Below are positions 46,254-57,870 of a stretch of DNA of 64,000 nucleotides, piece after piece. Location: contig JAIXMO010000036.1 in NCBI GenBank assembly GCA_025677825.1, positions 248,001 to 312,000 on the forward strand, in the 5' to 3' direction. The DNA is from Helicostylum pulchrum. Taxonomy: Eukaryota > Mucoromycota > Mucoromycetes > Mucorales > Mucoraceae. Under the pieces are notes generated by a model. That model saw nothing but the letters and a program-made list of their open reading frames with translations. It was not told where the DNA came from and did not search any database. The first letter of the stretch is position 1. Each line of letters opens with the position of its first letter. Made by a program: the position numbers and the translations under genes.

Positions 46254-47351
46254 ATGAGTACTCGCGCTATTTTCTCCCCTATCAAAGTTGGTAAGAACTT
46301 ACTTCAACATCGTGTTGTTCTTGCTCCTTTGACTCGTTTCAGAGCTACTACCGAAGCAGTTCCTACCGATTTACTTGTAGAATACTACAAGCAAAGAGCT
46401 TCAGAGGGTGGTCTTTTAATTACCGAAGCTACTTTCATCGATCGTCTTGCTGGTGCTTACCCTCAAGCTCCCGGTATCTATACTCAAGAACAAATTGAAG
46501 AATGGAAGAAGGTTACTTCTGCTGTTCACGAAAAGAAAGCTACCATCTACTTACAGCTCTGGCACATTGGTCGCGCTGGCTCCAAGTTCCTTAACCCTAA
46601 CCAAGAACAAATCGTCTCTGCTTCCGAAATTGCAATCTCTTCTCCAAGCCTGACCGGTAGCGAACATGAAATTCCTCGTGCACTTGAAATTGAAGAGATC
46701 AAGAATATTGTAAAGCAATATGCTCGTGCTGCCAAGAATGCCATTGAAGCTGGCTTTGATGGTGTTGAGATCCACGGTGCTAACGGTTACCTCATTGATC
46801 AATTTATTAACACTAGCAGTAACAAGCGTACAGATATCTATGGTGGATCTATTGAAAACCGTACTCGTTTCGCTCGCGAGGTTATTGATGCTGTTGTCGA
46901 AGCTATTGGTGCTGAAAAAACTGCTATTCGTTTCTCTCCCGGAGGAGCTTTCCAAGATATGAAGGATGATACTATTGTTGAAACATGGAGTTATTTAACC
47001 TCTGAAATCCAAAAGAACCATCCTCAATTAGCTTATCTTCATTTCGTTGAAGCTCGTGGTGACATGATGGGTGAAAGCGTAAACACCGTCGATACTCTTG
47101 CCCCTTATCGTCAAATCTGGAAGGGTCCCTTCATCACTGCTAGTGGTTTCTCCAATGCTACTCAAGAAGCTATTGATCTTGCTGAAAAGACTGGTGATTT
47201 GATTGCCTTTGGTCGTGCTTTCATTGCCAACCCTGATCTTCCTGAACGCCTCCGTAACGGTTGGGAACTCAACAAATACAATAGAACTACTTTCTACAAT
47301 CACGATGCTGTTGGATACACTGATTATCCTTTCTATGATACCAAGAACTAA
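46254..47351 (+). CDS. OYE2: Old yellow enzyme (NADPH:flavin oxidoreductase)
   Basis: FMN-dependent ene-reductase of the OYE family; reduces alpha,beta-unsaturated carbonyls and is commonly induced by oxidative or electrophile stress. A single 365-residue exon. Landmarks: VVLAPLTRFRA (FMN region), ITEATFIDRLAGAYPQAPGI, LQLWHIGRAG, active-site GVEIHGANGYLIDQFIN (His, Asn and Tyr), DIYGGSIENRTRF, and FITASGF plus FGRAFIANPDLPERLRNG for FMN phosphate binding. Start is the ATG at 46254, not the upstream in-frame ATG at 46095, because the family N-terminus begins RAIFSPIKVGK. Codon use is strongly biased to GCT/CGT/CTT/ACT, as in a highly expressed gene, and there is no intron, both unlike the neighbours. 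Confidence 0.95.
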   Translation: MSTRAIFSPIKVGKNLLQHRVVLAPLTRFRATTEAVPTDLLVEYYKQRASEGGLLITEATFIDRLAGAYPQAPGIYTQEQIEEWKKVTSAVHEKKATIYLQLWHIGRAGSKFLNPNQEQIVSASEIAISSPSLTGSEHEIPRALEIEEIKNIVKQYARAAKNAIEAGFDGVEIHGANGYLIDQFINTSSNKRTDIYGGSIENRTRFAREVIDAVVEAIGAEKTAIRFSPGGAFQDMKDDTIVETWSYLTSEIQKNHPQLAYLHFVEARGDMMGESVNTVDTLAPYRQIWKGPFITASGFSNATQEAIDLAEKTGDLIAFGRAFIANPDLPERLRNGWELNKYNRTTFYNHDAVGYTDYPFYDTKN

Positions 47352-47423
47352 GAACTAAAATATCCTGAAAATTTATAATATATGTACACTCCCAATTAAA
47401 CCTTATAGACATAAGCTTAAATA

Positions 47424-47455
47424 ATAATAAAGTTTAAAGTTTAAAGTTTAAAGCA
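47424..47455. repeat. GTTTAAA tandem repeat in the OYE 3' flank
   Basis: The heptamer occurs three times in a row (AAAGTTTAAAGTTTAAAGTTT) about 80 bp after the stop codon. Confidence 0.8.
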
Positions 47456-47643
47456 AAAACTCCCAGTCTTGGTAACCAAAGTATTTTACGTACAGTTGTC
47501 GTACTATAGATTGATATGATTAATGCCAAGTATGTACTTGTTAAATATACAAAAATACCAAATAAAAAAAAATAACTGGGTGTGCATACTTTTTACGAGA
47601 TAATTATATATATATACTGTGTATTAAAATAAGTTGTAACAAG

Positions 47644-47990
47644 TGCAGAACACGCATATAAAATCATTAAATACTTTGATTATTCTCTTTATTTTATCAT
47701 TTTTACTATGTATACCAGTAAGTATTTTTCTTTTATATGTGCACCTTATAAATGAGCTTAACTATATTTTAATTATATTCTTCATTATTACTGGTTTTTT
47801 TTTTAGCATTTTTGCTTCTTTATGATACAGTTCAAAGCAGAATCCGTACATAAGAGCATTTGCTACGAAACGCTCAAATATGGTCCACCTGAATGTTGTT
47901 GTGGTTGATGAAAATAGTACATTTGGTACGACTTTACACATGTGTAATGTATTTTCGGGAAGGGTGCATATAGTCGTATAACTCCCTCTG
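47644..47990 (+). pseudogene. Relic of the 4-6 kb family (5' part, copy 3)
   Basis: Nucleotide similarity to 5460-5625 is direct: both have GTATACCAGTAAGTA, then TTATATGTnCACCTT, AAATGAGCTTA, a long T-tract with TTTTAGC, TTTGnTTCTTTAT and TTCAAAGCAG, that is exon 1 end, intron and the next exon start of the gene at 5419-6222. Downstream frames soon hit stops and no C-terminal part was found, so only the 5' portion survives. The exon 1 side is hydrophobic here in another frame. The similarity includes intron sequence, which argues for a recent duplication. Confidence 0.55.
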
Positions 47991-49123
47991 AGCATTTTTT
48001 TGTCACACCTCAATGGTGTCATGTCTACTATTTTTTTTTCTCAGTTCTCGCCCCATCTTTTGCTTTGGTGATTAGAAATGTTTTTTAAAGATATATATTT
48101 CTCAGTATTATACATGTTAGTAGAGTTGCAATACTAGTTACAAAAAGGAAACATGTCGTAGTTAAGTACGTCTGATGTCTATATTTACATATAGTGCTTG
48201 TGTACCTCTGTATACAAAAAGTGTAATATTGTGCCTCGAAACTTTCTATTTCCGTTTATCCCACTATTCGATACCATACTAGAATTCTCAGGATTAGATA
48301 TATTAATGGCGCCACCGAGAGTTTATAATATATTTTCCGCAGAACGAGAATGGGGTCTAGTTTATTGGTTTTGATACCCCTCTTTCAAGGGAAGCAGAGA
48401 TAAATGGGGTTTTTAGCACGTTTTTTTTTTTCGTAGTTCTGGAGCGAAGCCACACTGCATTATATGATCTACTGGTTTCAAAATATATTAACTTTATAGG
48501 CTTTTGTGTATGCAGGTACATTCAATACATATAATGCAATTGCTCTATTATTTCAGCCATAGGTAATAAAAATAAATAAAGAGCCTAAATTTAACAAAGC
48601 TCAGATACCATGATAAGCTCTTTTCACGTTTTTTTTAGCTGTGATTTAATGTACTAAATAAATTAGCAGAAAAGAACTACATCTAAAAAGTCTGTCGTAT
48701 ACACAGTTTTCTTGTATTTATAAATGTAACTGGTAATATGTATCACAAACACATATTTAACAATTGCTTACCGAAACGGGAAAAAAAAATGACGATATTA
48801 TACAAGGCATGCGTTTTTCTTACCTCCTTCTATATTAGCAGTAATATTCATCCAAACTTAATTCTGTTGATTCCTTTTTCTGTATACCTCACCAGCCACG
48901 TTAAAAAGGTTAACTTTTTTTGTACAAGGTTAATTTTTTTATTTTTTTAAGACTCAATGGGTATCACTGAGGCTCATATTTTGATTTGTCGAACTAAATA
49001 GTTCAAGTTGTACCAGAGCCAAGAAAAATAAAAACTCCACAAAAAGATTTCGGTAATCGTTTTGTAAATAGTGCCCTTTTTATACTTTTCTTTTTTTTTT
49101 CAAAAAAAAAGAAGAAAAAAAAA
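47991..49123. other. Gene-poor spacer
   Basis: About 1.1 kb without a gene I can support. It includes a short GC-richer patch at 48280-48400 and the motif GAGCGAAGCCACA at about 48440, similar to one near 42177. A 70-codon frame at 48738 has no coding character. Confidence 0.4.
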
Positions 49124-51656
49124 ATGCAGAACTACAATAATCCACCAAGCTATCAAGGTTACGGTCAACCCCCTCCTCAACAACAAGAGCAACAAGGCTC
49201 CTTTAACAATCTTACTCAAAGTTTTAATCAGTTAAATGTTGGAGAACGTTGGAACTCATTCTCTAATCACTTTCATCCTGGTCAACAAAACCAAGGACCA
49301 CCTCAACAGCAACAACAGCAACAGCAACAACAACAACCTGGAGAAGTTGTTTGTGGTCCCTTATTAAGATATATCGATATTGACTACACTACTCGTCAGT
49401 GGCGCGGTTCTATCTTGATTGTTTCTACCGATAATTATGCTCCTCCAATCGAAGTCCAGTTAATTTCCAAGAATTCCAACGTAGCTAATACTGTTGTTAG
49501 ACCACCTTCCGAAAAGCTTGATACTTATCGTAACAAATATCATTTCTGGAGATACGATCTTCGACTTAATTTAACTGATGTTAGTCAAATGGCTACTTAC
49601 TCTACTCCTCACAAGAACTGGGCTGAGCCTTCATTTAGTTTACATTTACCTGCTTACCATGAATCGATGCGTTTTATGTTTTATTCTTGTAACGGTTTCT
49701 CTGATATACCTCAAGAGATTAAAGATAAGTTTGGTGAGAAGACTGCTCCTCTTTGGCAAGATGTGTTGGATCGTCACGACGTACTTCCTTTGCACGTACT
49801 TTTGGGTGGAGGTGATCAGCTCTATCAAGATCGTTTAATTAAGGAAGAATTTATGAAGCCCTGGGTTGATGAAAAGGATCCTGTTAAACGTTTAGCTATG
49901 ACCATGGACCAAAAGATGACGGATGGCTTTGAAGAATTTTATTTTGGAAATTACTGTTTAAACTTTGGGTTTGTACAACAATCACACACATGTATACACG
50001 TAACTTACACATGCTATTTTTTATATAAAATAGATTTAAGGGTTGTCCTATTGTTGCGAAAGCATTTGCTACTATTCCTTCAATGAATATGTGGGACGAT
50101 CATGTAAGCTAACACCAACAACGCCAAAAAAAAAAAAGAAAAAATGCGGTTACGGTAGTATTCATATTTATTTTTATTTTTATAGGATATTATTGATGGC
50201 TATGGCTCTTACCCAGCTGATATGCAACGCGCGGAATGTTTCCAAGGTAAGTGTTTTTTTTTAAAAAAATAAACATTGTAAGCCATCGTTTTTTTTTTAA
50301 CAAAATTGTATAGTGTTATTTGCCAACGCCTGTAGATTTTATTATTTATTCCAACAACACACCACAGTTGAATTAGCACCTAGTCATGGTATGATTCGAG
50401 GTTCACTTACAACCTGTAATCATCTTATTTCCACACTTGGTCCCGATATTGGTGTTATTCAAATTGATTGCCGTGGAGAAAGAACCAAACATGATGTCTG
50501 TAAACCTGCTACTTATGATATTATTTTTGAGTTGTTACAAACAATGATGCCCAAGACTGTAAAGCATTTATTAGTACTTACAGGTGTACCTCTTATCTAT
50601 CCTCGTTTAACATTATTTGAGAATTTAATGGATGGTGCCGCTGGTTTTAATTTAGCTACTATTGCAGGTAAAACAGGTGCATTAGGTGATATCATTGGTG
50701 GTCAATTGAACAAGTGGAATGGTGATCCTGAGTTATTAGATGATATGAATGATCGTAAAGTATTTTTAATACAACAACAACAAATGTGTACTTACCAATT
50801 TTATACATGTAGATTGGACTGCTGGTAATCACGAAGTAGAAAGAAAGAATTTCATTGAAAGATTACAAATGTATGCTCGTGACAGATCCATTCGTGTATC
50901 ATTCTTAGGTGGTGATGTAAGTTACACTTTATATATATATATATATATACTTCCGATAATAATAACAATAATAATTATATAGGTACATTGTTGTGGTGCA
51001 GGAAAGTTATACTCAAAAGATATGAAGGAAAAGGAAGAAGGAGATCCATATTTCATGGTTCAAATTATTTCTAGTGCAATTGTTAACGTACCACCACCTC
51101 AAGCTCTTTTAACAATCTTGAATCAAAATTCTTCTTTTATCACGTTTAATGGTAATACGGAGGAACGCATGTACAATCTCTTCAAACGTTCTCCTAACGG
51201 TAATACAGTAAGTTTCACACTTTTTTCTTTTTGGGTTTTCGAAACCCCTGAGTTCTTTTTTTTTTTGCATTTTAATTTTTTTTTTTTTTTTTTTTTTACT
51301 AGAGAAACAATAAGAAGTTAATGGGTATGAGAAACTATTGTGCCGGTTATTTTGATGAAAAGACTGGTAAAATTAATTTCTGGATTCAAGCCGAGAAAGA
51401 AGTCGGTGTTAAAGGAACAATGGGTTATCTTGTTGATGTTCCCAGGTTATTATTCGGTCAAGCCGGATATCATTTGTACCATCAAAACAAGAAACAATTA
51501 TTAGAGGATATTGCTCATACAAGTTATCAACAACAGCAACCTCCTCCTCCTCCTCAACCTTACTATGGTGGTGAACAAAGTCAATCTGATCATCCTCATT
51601 TACAACGTTTACAAAATGCTTTTGGTGGTTTTAAGATGCCTCAAGCCAATAACTAA
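49124..51656 (+). CDS. PhoD-like phosphatase (fungal cytosolic type)
   Basis: Metallophosphatase of the PhoD-like superfamily found as a conserved, little-studied fungal protein. Seven exons and about 700 residues. N-terminus is Gln/Pro/Asn-rich (QQQ tract after residue 60, disordered); the phosphatase core has LHVLLGGGDQLYQDR (metal and Asp ligands), MWDDHDIIDGYGSYP split by an intron, RGERTKHDV, VLTGVPLIYP, WTAGNHEVERKNFIE and FLGGDVHCCGAGKL with the last His cluster, again split by an intron. The C-terminus is Gln/Pro-rich (YYGGEQ). No signal peptide, so cytosolic. Introns after 49974, 50103, 50247 and further downstream were placed by frame. Substrate unknown. Confidence 0.88.
51262..51298 (+). 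repeat. Poly-T tracts in a PhoD-like gene intron
   Basis: T10 and T19-20 runs directly upstream of the 3' splice site (ACTAG at about 51298-51302). Confidence 0.8.
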
Positions 51657-51860
51657 TCGATTATTATCATTATTTATGCAATCTTTTATAAAAAAAAAAA
51701 TATCCACGTGAAACCATTTTTTTCTCTCTATATAATTTATTTATTTTAACAAATGCCTTTATATCACCTTTTTTTTTTTTTTTTTTTATTTCATTTATCA
51801 ATTACTTTTAAGAAGAAAAAAAAAAACTCCTCATATATCGCGTATTATTTCGGTTATATT

Positions 51861-53065
51861 ATGTCAGCATTAACAACTAAGATGAATGTAGGTGTATTAT
51901 TTTACGTGGATTTTTTTAAAAGTTTTTTATTTTTTTTTATTCTTCCTAATTTTTTTTTAAAAAAAAAATATACAGCAACATTTGGATAACACACTTTACA
52001 GTATGAAGAATACAATAATGTCTAAAAGTATATCAATACTTCCTTTATTTGATCAACCAACTGCTTTTAGACAATATCAATTAAATAATCGATTTTCAAG
52101 CTTATACAGATTAGTAGATCAGATAGGTAGCGGAGGATATGGGTTTGTTATGTCTGCTATACATCGTATTACCAAACAAGAAGTAGCCGTAAAGTTTATT
52201 TACAAAGAGAAATTAGCAACTACGATACACGAACCACTCGAGATTAATATATTAAAGCGAATTCGACATCCAGCAGTTATTGATTACATAGATAGCTTTG
52301 AGGATGTTAACTATTTCTATCTGGTGATGGAGTTATATGGTTGTGAATGGAAAGCTTCAAGTCATGAATCATCCACCTCATCCATGTCATCCCCAATGAC
52401 CCCCGATAATAATAAAGGAATTGATCATTTTTCAACATCTTTTCCTTCGCCACCTCAACAAAAGGTCAGGAGAAGTTCATGCGATTTATTTGAATGCATC
52501 GAACGTCATATTAAACTATCTGAAGCACAAACCCATAAGATATTTCAACAAATAGTTCAATGTGTTGATGACCTAAGTAGTATTGGAATATACCATCGTG
52601 ATATAAAGGACGAAAATATTGTAGTAGATTCGAACTTTAATGTAAATTTATTCAATCATACAATATATATCTGTAATAATACTAATATTTTGATTATAGG
52701 TCAAGTTAATAGACTTCGGGTCGGCTATACAAATACCTCAAAATTGTTCTCGTGATGAATTCACAATCAAAGAATTCCATGGTACAATATCATTTGCCTC
52801 TCCAGAAATCTTATTAGGTTTATCATATCGACCAGAGCCAGCCGAAGTTTGGTCACTGGGTGTATTACTCTTCACTTTACTTTATGGTCAGGTACCATTT
52901 TCAAACTCTAACCATGTCATCTCCGGTAATTGGAGTCGGCCAATTCAACCGAAATCTTCCGATTGCATGGATTTGCTTACCGGCTTATTAAAAAACAATC
53001 CTCAAAAGAGATTAACTGTTAAGCAGATATTACAACATCCTTGGATGGCTACCTATTCTGTATAA
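51861..53065 (+). CDS. Ser/Thr kinase, PAS-kinase (PSK)-like catalytic domain
   Basis: Three exons (51861-51887, 51976-52641, 52700-53065) give 352 residues; the 27-nt first exon supplies MSALTTKMN and the only good start. Kinase: glycine loop IGSGGYGFVMSA, Lys in VAVKFIYKEKL, catalytic YHRDIKDENIVVD, metal-binding LIDFGSAIQIP, FHGTISFASPEI, and EVWSLGVLLFTLLYGQVPF. The HRDIKDEN, EIxILK and DFGSA forms are typical of PAS kinases and related CAMK-group kinases. A Ser/Pro-rich insert (residues about 135-170) interrupts the N-lobe/C-lobe link. There is no PAS domain and almost no N-terminal region, so regulation must differ from Psk1/2, which control sugar partitioning. Confidence 0.85.
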
Positions 53066-54303
53066 ATCCCCCTCACACACACACACATGCTGGTAATTAG
53101 TACCCATTGCTCTCTTTCTTATTATAATAAAATAACGATCTTTAATTATTTGTGCCATGCGCACAAGTAACGAGTTCCATTTCTTTCATATGAAATATGC
53201 ACATAAAATGCTTCGTTTTTGTAATCTATAATTCCTTTATATATACGTATATACTAAAACTCGACTGGCATAGAAATAAGATAACACTATGTTCCTTGTT
53301 TTTTTTTATATTGATAAAATGTCTATTATACACGTATATTTTGACAGTATTTACGGGGAATGACGATACAAATGCTTCCGTATTTAGAAATAACAAAACA
53401 GTGATTTGGAACAGTCTATCATGTGTCACTGTAACAAATAGTTTAACAAATCATGGGAAAGCCATAGGGGGCTTTTCGTTGAGAAAATCAGAAAAGGATT
53501 AACCTTTAATTTATTTCATTATAGACGTAATAATCTAGATGCGTATAATTTGAAACCGCAATATAACACTATATCGTTATTGAAAACCAAACTGATTTTA
53601 TTTTCGTTAACTAGAACTTTCAAACTACCATGTCTTATGTATATATATTATCGTCTATATGTTGTATCTATTCCTCGGTAAATGTAAGTATTATATATAG
53701 TGCAGGGCTGTTTATAATTTTGGTCTAAAATGACAGGTAAGGGACAACATGTGTATATTTTATCCGTACAGTTAAAAAAAAAAAAATCGTGATGGTACAT
53801 TAATGCTACGTTTAGCATAACTATTATCACTAACCGAGACGTAACTAATCGATGTATACACACACATTTCGTAGCTGATCTGGAGTCTCATGCTATAATG
53901 TTCTATCGTACTGGATGTCCCCACTGTTTTCGGGGTAAACCCTGACTATTCTCCCAACGAATTTATTTGGCAGGATAGCTTAAATTTTTCTTTAAGCACA
54001 GCTCTATGTTTTTACTTTTCGTGATTCCAGATGTTATTGTTAGCATCTATTACTGCCCTTATTACGTTAATTTTACAGAAAATTTTCTGTGGCATTCTTC
54101 TGGCACCTTCCCTTTCTCTTTCTAAATTTACAGTCGCACAGTTCCGTGATCGGGTGTATAATTTAAAAGTGCGTGTATGTTAAAACTCACCTGCTTACAT
54201 AACTCAGGGAGGGGTATTCTCACGCCCTGCCCAAGAAAAAAAAGAGATAAAAAGGGTCGTTTTCTATAATTTTTTCTCTTTCGTACACACACACACACAC
54301 ACA
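53066..54303. other. Long spacer
   Basis: About 1.24 kb. Nothing supportable in it: one 101-codon AT-rich frame (53197-53502) has no coding character. A (CA)n stretch lies just before the next start (54284-54302). Confidence 0.45.
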
Positions 54304-55341
54304 ATGGAATCTTTACGTTGGGGTATTATTGGTACAGGCAACATTGCCCATACATTTGCACGTGCGCTTCAAGTAGCCAAGAAGGGATCCTTATTTGCCG
54401 TATGCAGTCGTTCTGTTGAGACAGCCCAAAGTTTCGGTCAAGAATTCGATATTGCTCAAGAATACTGTTTTGGATCATATCAAGAGTTCTTTAGCTGTGA
54501 TAAAGTTGATATTGTTTATATTTGTACACCTCACCCTTACCATCACCAAGTTGCTTTAATGGCAATTGAATACGGTAAACACATGTTGATTGAAAAGCCC
54601 ATGGCCATGACACAATCTCAAGTACAAGAAATTTTAAAGGCTGCTGAAGACAAGAAATTGTTTGTGATGGAAGCTTACATGTATCGCTGTCATCCTCAAA
54701 CCTTAAAATTGGTCGAAATGATTCAATCTGGAGATATCGGTAAGGTCAAATTTATTCGTGCCAATTTCTCTTTTGATGGCAGATCTTTGGGTCCATCTTC
54801 AAGGCTTTGGAGAAACGAGCTTGGTGGTGGTGCTATTCTTGATATTGGAGGTTATCCATTGTCTTTTTGTCGTTTAGTTGCTGGTATTGAAACCGATAAA
54901 GGGTTTGCTAACCCTACAAAAATCAAGGCAACAGGTTATATTCAACCCGATACCAAAGTAGATGAATGGTCTAACGCTAGTCTCGAATTTGAAAACGATA
55001 TCACAGCTCAAGTATTTACTGGTATCTTTTCTGATAGTGATTGTAGTGTTGAAGTATTAGGTAGTGATGGATCTATCAAGGTAAATAACCTTTGGAGACC
55101 AGATTTAACTCAACTTGGTGCTGTTGAAATCGAATATACAAAATATGGTAACGAAAAAGAAATCATTCCTATTCAATTGCAAGAAACAAATCTTTTCGCT
55201 ATTGAAGCTGATGCTGTAGCCGATGCTATTTTACAAGGAAATCACGAATGTAAATACATGACTCGGGAAGATACTTTGGGTCAAGCCAAAGCCATGGATG
55301 CTTGGAGAAAGGATATTGGTTTAACTTACAAGGAAGATTAA
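54304..55341 (+). CDS. Gfo/Idh/MocA-family dehydrogenase (dihydrodiol dehydrogenase-like)
   Basis: NAD(P)-dependent oxidoreductase acting on sugars or diols. Single exon of 345 residues. The Rossmann motif LRWGIIGTGNIAHTFA opens the protein; the catalytic Lys lies in the family motif LIEKPMAMT (about residue 97); FVMEAYMYRCHPQ and GGGAILDIGGYPLSFCRLV (with the conserved Asp/Tyr region) resemble dimeric dihydrodiol dehydrogenases and fungal D-xylose dehydrogenases rather than inositol dehydrogenase. Start ATG sits directly after a (CA)n tract. Substrate not deducible from sequence. Intronless, unlike most neighbours. Confidence 0.92.
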   Translation: MESLRWGIIGTGNIAHTFARALQVAKKGSLFAVCSRSVETAQSFGQEFDIAQEYCFGSYQEFFSCDKVDIVYICTPHPYHHQVALMAIEYGKHMLIEKPMAMTQSQVQEILKAAEDKKLFVMEAYMYRCHPQTLKLVEMIQSGDIGKVKFIRANFSFDGRSLGPSSRLWRNELGGGAILDIGGYPLSFCRLVAGIETDKGFANPTKIKATGYIQPDTKVDEWSNASLEFENDITAQVFTGIFSDSDCSVEVLGSDGSIKVNNLWRPDLTQLGAVEIEYTKYGNEKEIIPIQLQETNLFAIEADAVADAILQGNHECKYMTREDTLGQAKAMDAWRKDIGLTYKED

Positions 55342-55452
55342 GTGTGTAATTTATTATAAATCTAATTTTATGCGACTCTCTTTCCAAATTCCTCACTATA
55401 AAATAAATATTTAGTAATCAGATCATATTCATATATTCAATTTGCTTGTAAC

Positions 55453-57168
55453 TTACTTGTATTCACGCCAAATCTATATAACAGTAATAAAAAAAAAGAG
55501 AAAGAGAAATCAATACATGTTTTTATAATACAATTGAATTTATAACTTACAACAGGAGCAGATGTACAGGGAATTAAACCAACTTCAGTAACAACAAGTG
55601 TAATATACTTTGAAGGAGTAACATCGTATAAAATATTAAGTAATCGAAGATCAGGTTGATCTCTCCAATTAGCTAAAACAGCTGTATCTGATTTGTTAGT
55701 ATCGTATGTATTTGTGGTAGTATGTACTAAATCGTCAGGATTCCCTAATTCATTCAAAACAAAAGAATCGACTTGAGTTCTATTGACAAACTTGTAAGTC
55801 TCACAACAAATCATGACTGGAATTTGTTTATCACTAGCAGCCATCGCCACCATTGAACTACCAATACGGGAATAAACTGCACCGTTATTTAAAAGAGCAT
55901 GAGCACCCATAATAACCTTGGTCACCGATTTAAGTGCAACATAAATACTGGATAATAAATGATAAGAACAATCGACGCCGGCTGCAACTAATCTACGTAA
56001 AAGATGTTTACCCTCAAACAAGGGACGACTATCCACCACAATCACCTTAAAATCAATACCCTTCTTCTTTGTCTCTAACAACAAACTTTCGACAACAGAT
56101 GATTTAGCATAAGTTAAAATAACATCACCATCTTGAATCTTTTGTAAACCGTTTTGAACAATCAATTGATCAGCCATTGTGATTCTTTCACGAATAAAAT
56201 GTCCAATACGCTCAATTAATCTATTGCGAGATTCATCATCAGATAATGGAGGATCTTCTTCTACAATATCTGCCATTTCCTTCTTTAACCAACGAATACA
56301 TTCACGCATACTTAATGACATGGGACGAATACTTAAAAGATATGCAATATGAGGATCTAAATGCTTTTGAACATGTCTAGAAAAGGTAGCATCAGAAGGA
56401 GGTTTATGATCTGAAATAACCTGCAAGTTAAAACTAAAAATTAAACACTATGAATTATATCATCAATGTATATACATATATTACCTTAGAAAAGATTTCC
56501 AACATGGCAACACAACGAGCATTAGAACCAACAATTTTATGTTCAGAGAAATATAAACCAAGTTGAAGAACAGCAGGATGAAGGTCCTTTGTTAAAGCGT
56601 CGGAAGTCTTGGGTACATTTAAATGAAGAAGCCAAGGTACTTGATTTTGTTGATCCTTTGATAAACCCTTCTTTTTTTGTTTAGTATCATCTACATCAGC
56701 ACTAACAGGGGAAGGATTCTTTTTAACTTCTAATTCAGCAGCTTGTTTAGCTCCTTTAGGTAAACCAGCAGCAGCACGACTTTGCTTTTCTTGTCTTTGC
56801 TTTTCTTGCATGGCACGACGTTCAGCTTTGGTCATATCTTTTTGTGCTTTCTTGGGAGGTTCGTTGGGGTTTTGAGGTCTAGTATCCTTTTTGGTTTTAC
56901 TGGCTTCTTTGTTATTGTTAGATTTGTTTTCTTCGGGTGTAATACTCTTTCTACGAGAAACAAGTGGTGAGCCTTTTTTGGTATCTTCGCCAGTAGACAA
57001 CCAACGATTCTCATAAGAGGAACTCATGGGTTGACCCATTGTATTAGGGGAACCTGAAGCCATTTTAGAAGAGTTTGAATTGGGAATACCAAGAGGCTAT
57101 TATATATTGTTTAATACTACTTTATATTATCATTGTGCTTTACTTACACTAGACTTGATGTTCTCCAT
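55453..57168 (-). CDS. GCD2: Translation initiation factor eIF2B subunit delta
   Basis: Regulatory subunit of the guanine-nucleotide exchange factor for eIF2, mediating general amino-acid control. Four exons (57168-57148, 57096-56485, 56420-55551, 55473-55453) give 507 residues. First exon MENIKSS joins PLGIPNSNSS; the N-terminal 150 residues are basic and disordered (KKDTRPQNPNEPPKKAQKDM). The conserved domain has RECIRWLKKEM, ILTYAKSSVVESLLLE, VIVVDSRPLFEGKHLLRRL, KVIMGAHALLNNGAVYSRIG and ICCETYKF. The 21-nt last exon gives IWREYK, the expected end of the family. Head-to-head with the bL32m gene, 200 bp apart. Confidence 0.95.
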
Positions 57169-57368
57169 GCTTTATAATTGAAACTGTTTGAAAGAAGGAA
57201 AGAAGAAGAAAAAAAAAATATTTAAAAAAAGCGTGACTTTAGAGAAAAATCACACTGAGTTTTAATAGAATGAGCCACTTTTTTTCTTTTTTTTTTTTTC
57301 TAGTAGTAAGGGGATGCCTGTTGATAGGTATTTTCTTCTTCTTTTTTTTTTGGTTGTAATTTAATAAA

Positions 57369-57734
57369 ATGAGCTTACGTTTACTTGCCAGCAAATCAGT
57401 TTTTACCACTACAGTCAAGACTCAAACATCACGATTTGGAACACTTTCATTATCTAATGTATTTTTGAACAACCAAACTTTGACAAGTGAATCTGTCACC
57501 CGTAACAATTTCGAAATACCCAGTTGGTTAGAACCTATCCTTTGGGCCGCACCAAAGAAGAAGACATCTCACTCAAAGAAGCGTATGAGAGCTTCCAACA
57601 AAGGATTATCAATTAAGGAAAACGTCACCGCTTGTCCTGCCTGTGGAAGTAATAAACTTTTACATCATTTATGTGGAAACTGTTACAGCGATATTAAAAA
57701 GAAGGCAAAATCTGAAATTATTGTTGACGCTTAA
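57369..57734 (+). CDS. MRPL32: Mitochondrial ribosomal protein bL32m
   Basis: Component of the large mitoribosomal subunit. A single 121-residue exon; the first 45 residues are a basic/hydroxylated presequence (MSLRLLASKSVFTTTVKTQT) for mitochondrial import, followed by the mature bL32 region: AAPKKKTSHSKKRMRASNKG, then a CPACG-x9-CGNC zinc-binding ribbon (ACPACGSNKLLHHLCGNCY). In yeast the precursor is matured by the m-AAA protease. Ends in acidic IIVDA. Confidence 0.94.
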   Translation: MSLRLLASKSVFTTTVKTQTSRFGTLSLSNVFLNNQTLTSESVTRNNFEIPSWLEPILWAAPKKKTSHSKKRMRASNKGLSIKENVTACPACGSNKLLHHLCGNCYSDIKKKAKSEIIVDA

Positions 57735-57816
57735 AACAAAAGAAGTTGTAAATATATATAAATAAAAAAAGATTCAGTAGAGTAATAATTACGCGCGTGC
57801 TTGTATATATATCTGT

Positions 57817-57870
57817 GTGTGTGTGTATGTGTGTGTGTGTGTGCGTGTGCGTATATGTGTGTGTACTTTT
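57817..57870. repeat. (GT)n microsatellite
   Basis: Interrupted GT repeat (about 20 units with A and C interruptions) in the bL32m 3' flank. Confidence 0.85.

Noticed and set aside
48738..48950. 70-codon ORF
   Set aside because: T/A-rich chance frame with no homologue, splice or promoter support.
53197..53502. 101-codon ORF in a spacer
   Set aside because: Composition like surrounding non-coding DNA; opposite strand is open too, typical of AT-rich chance frames.
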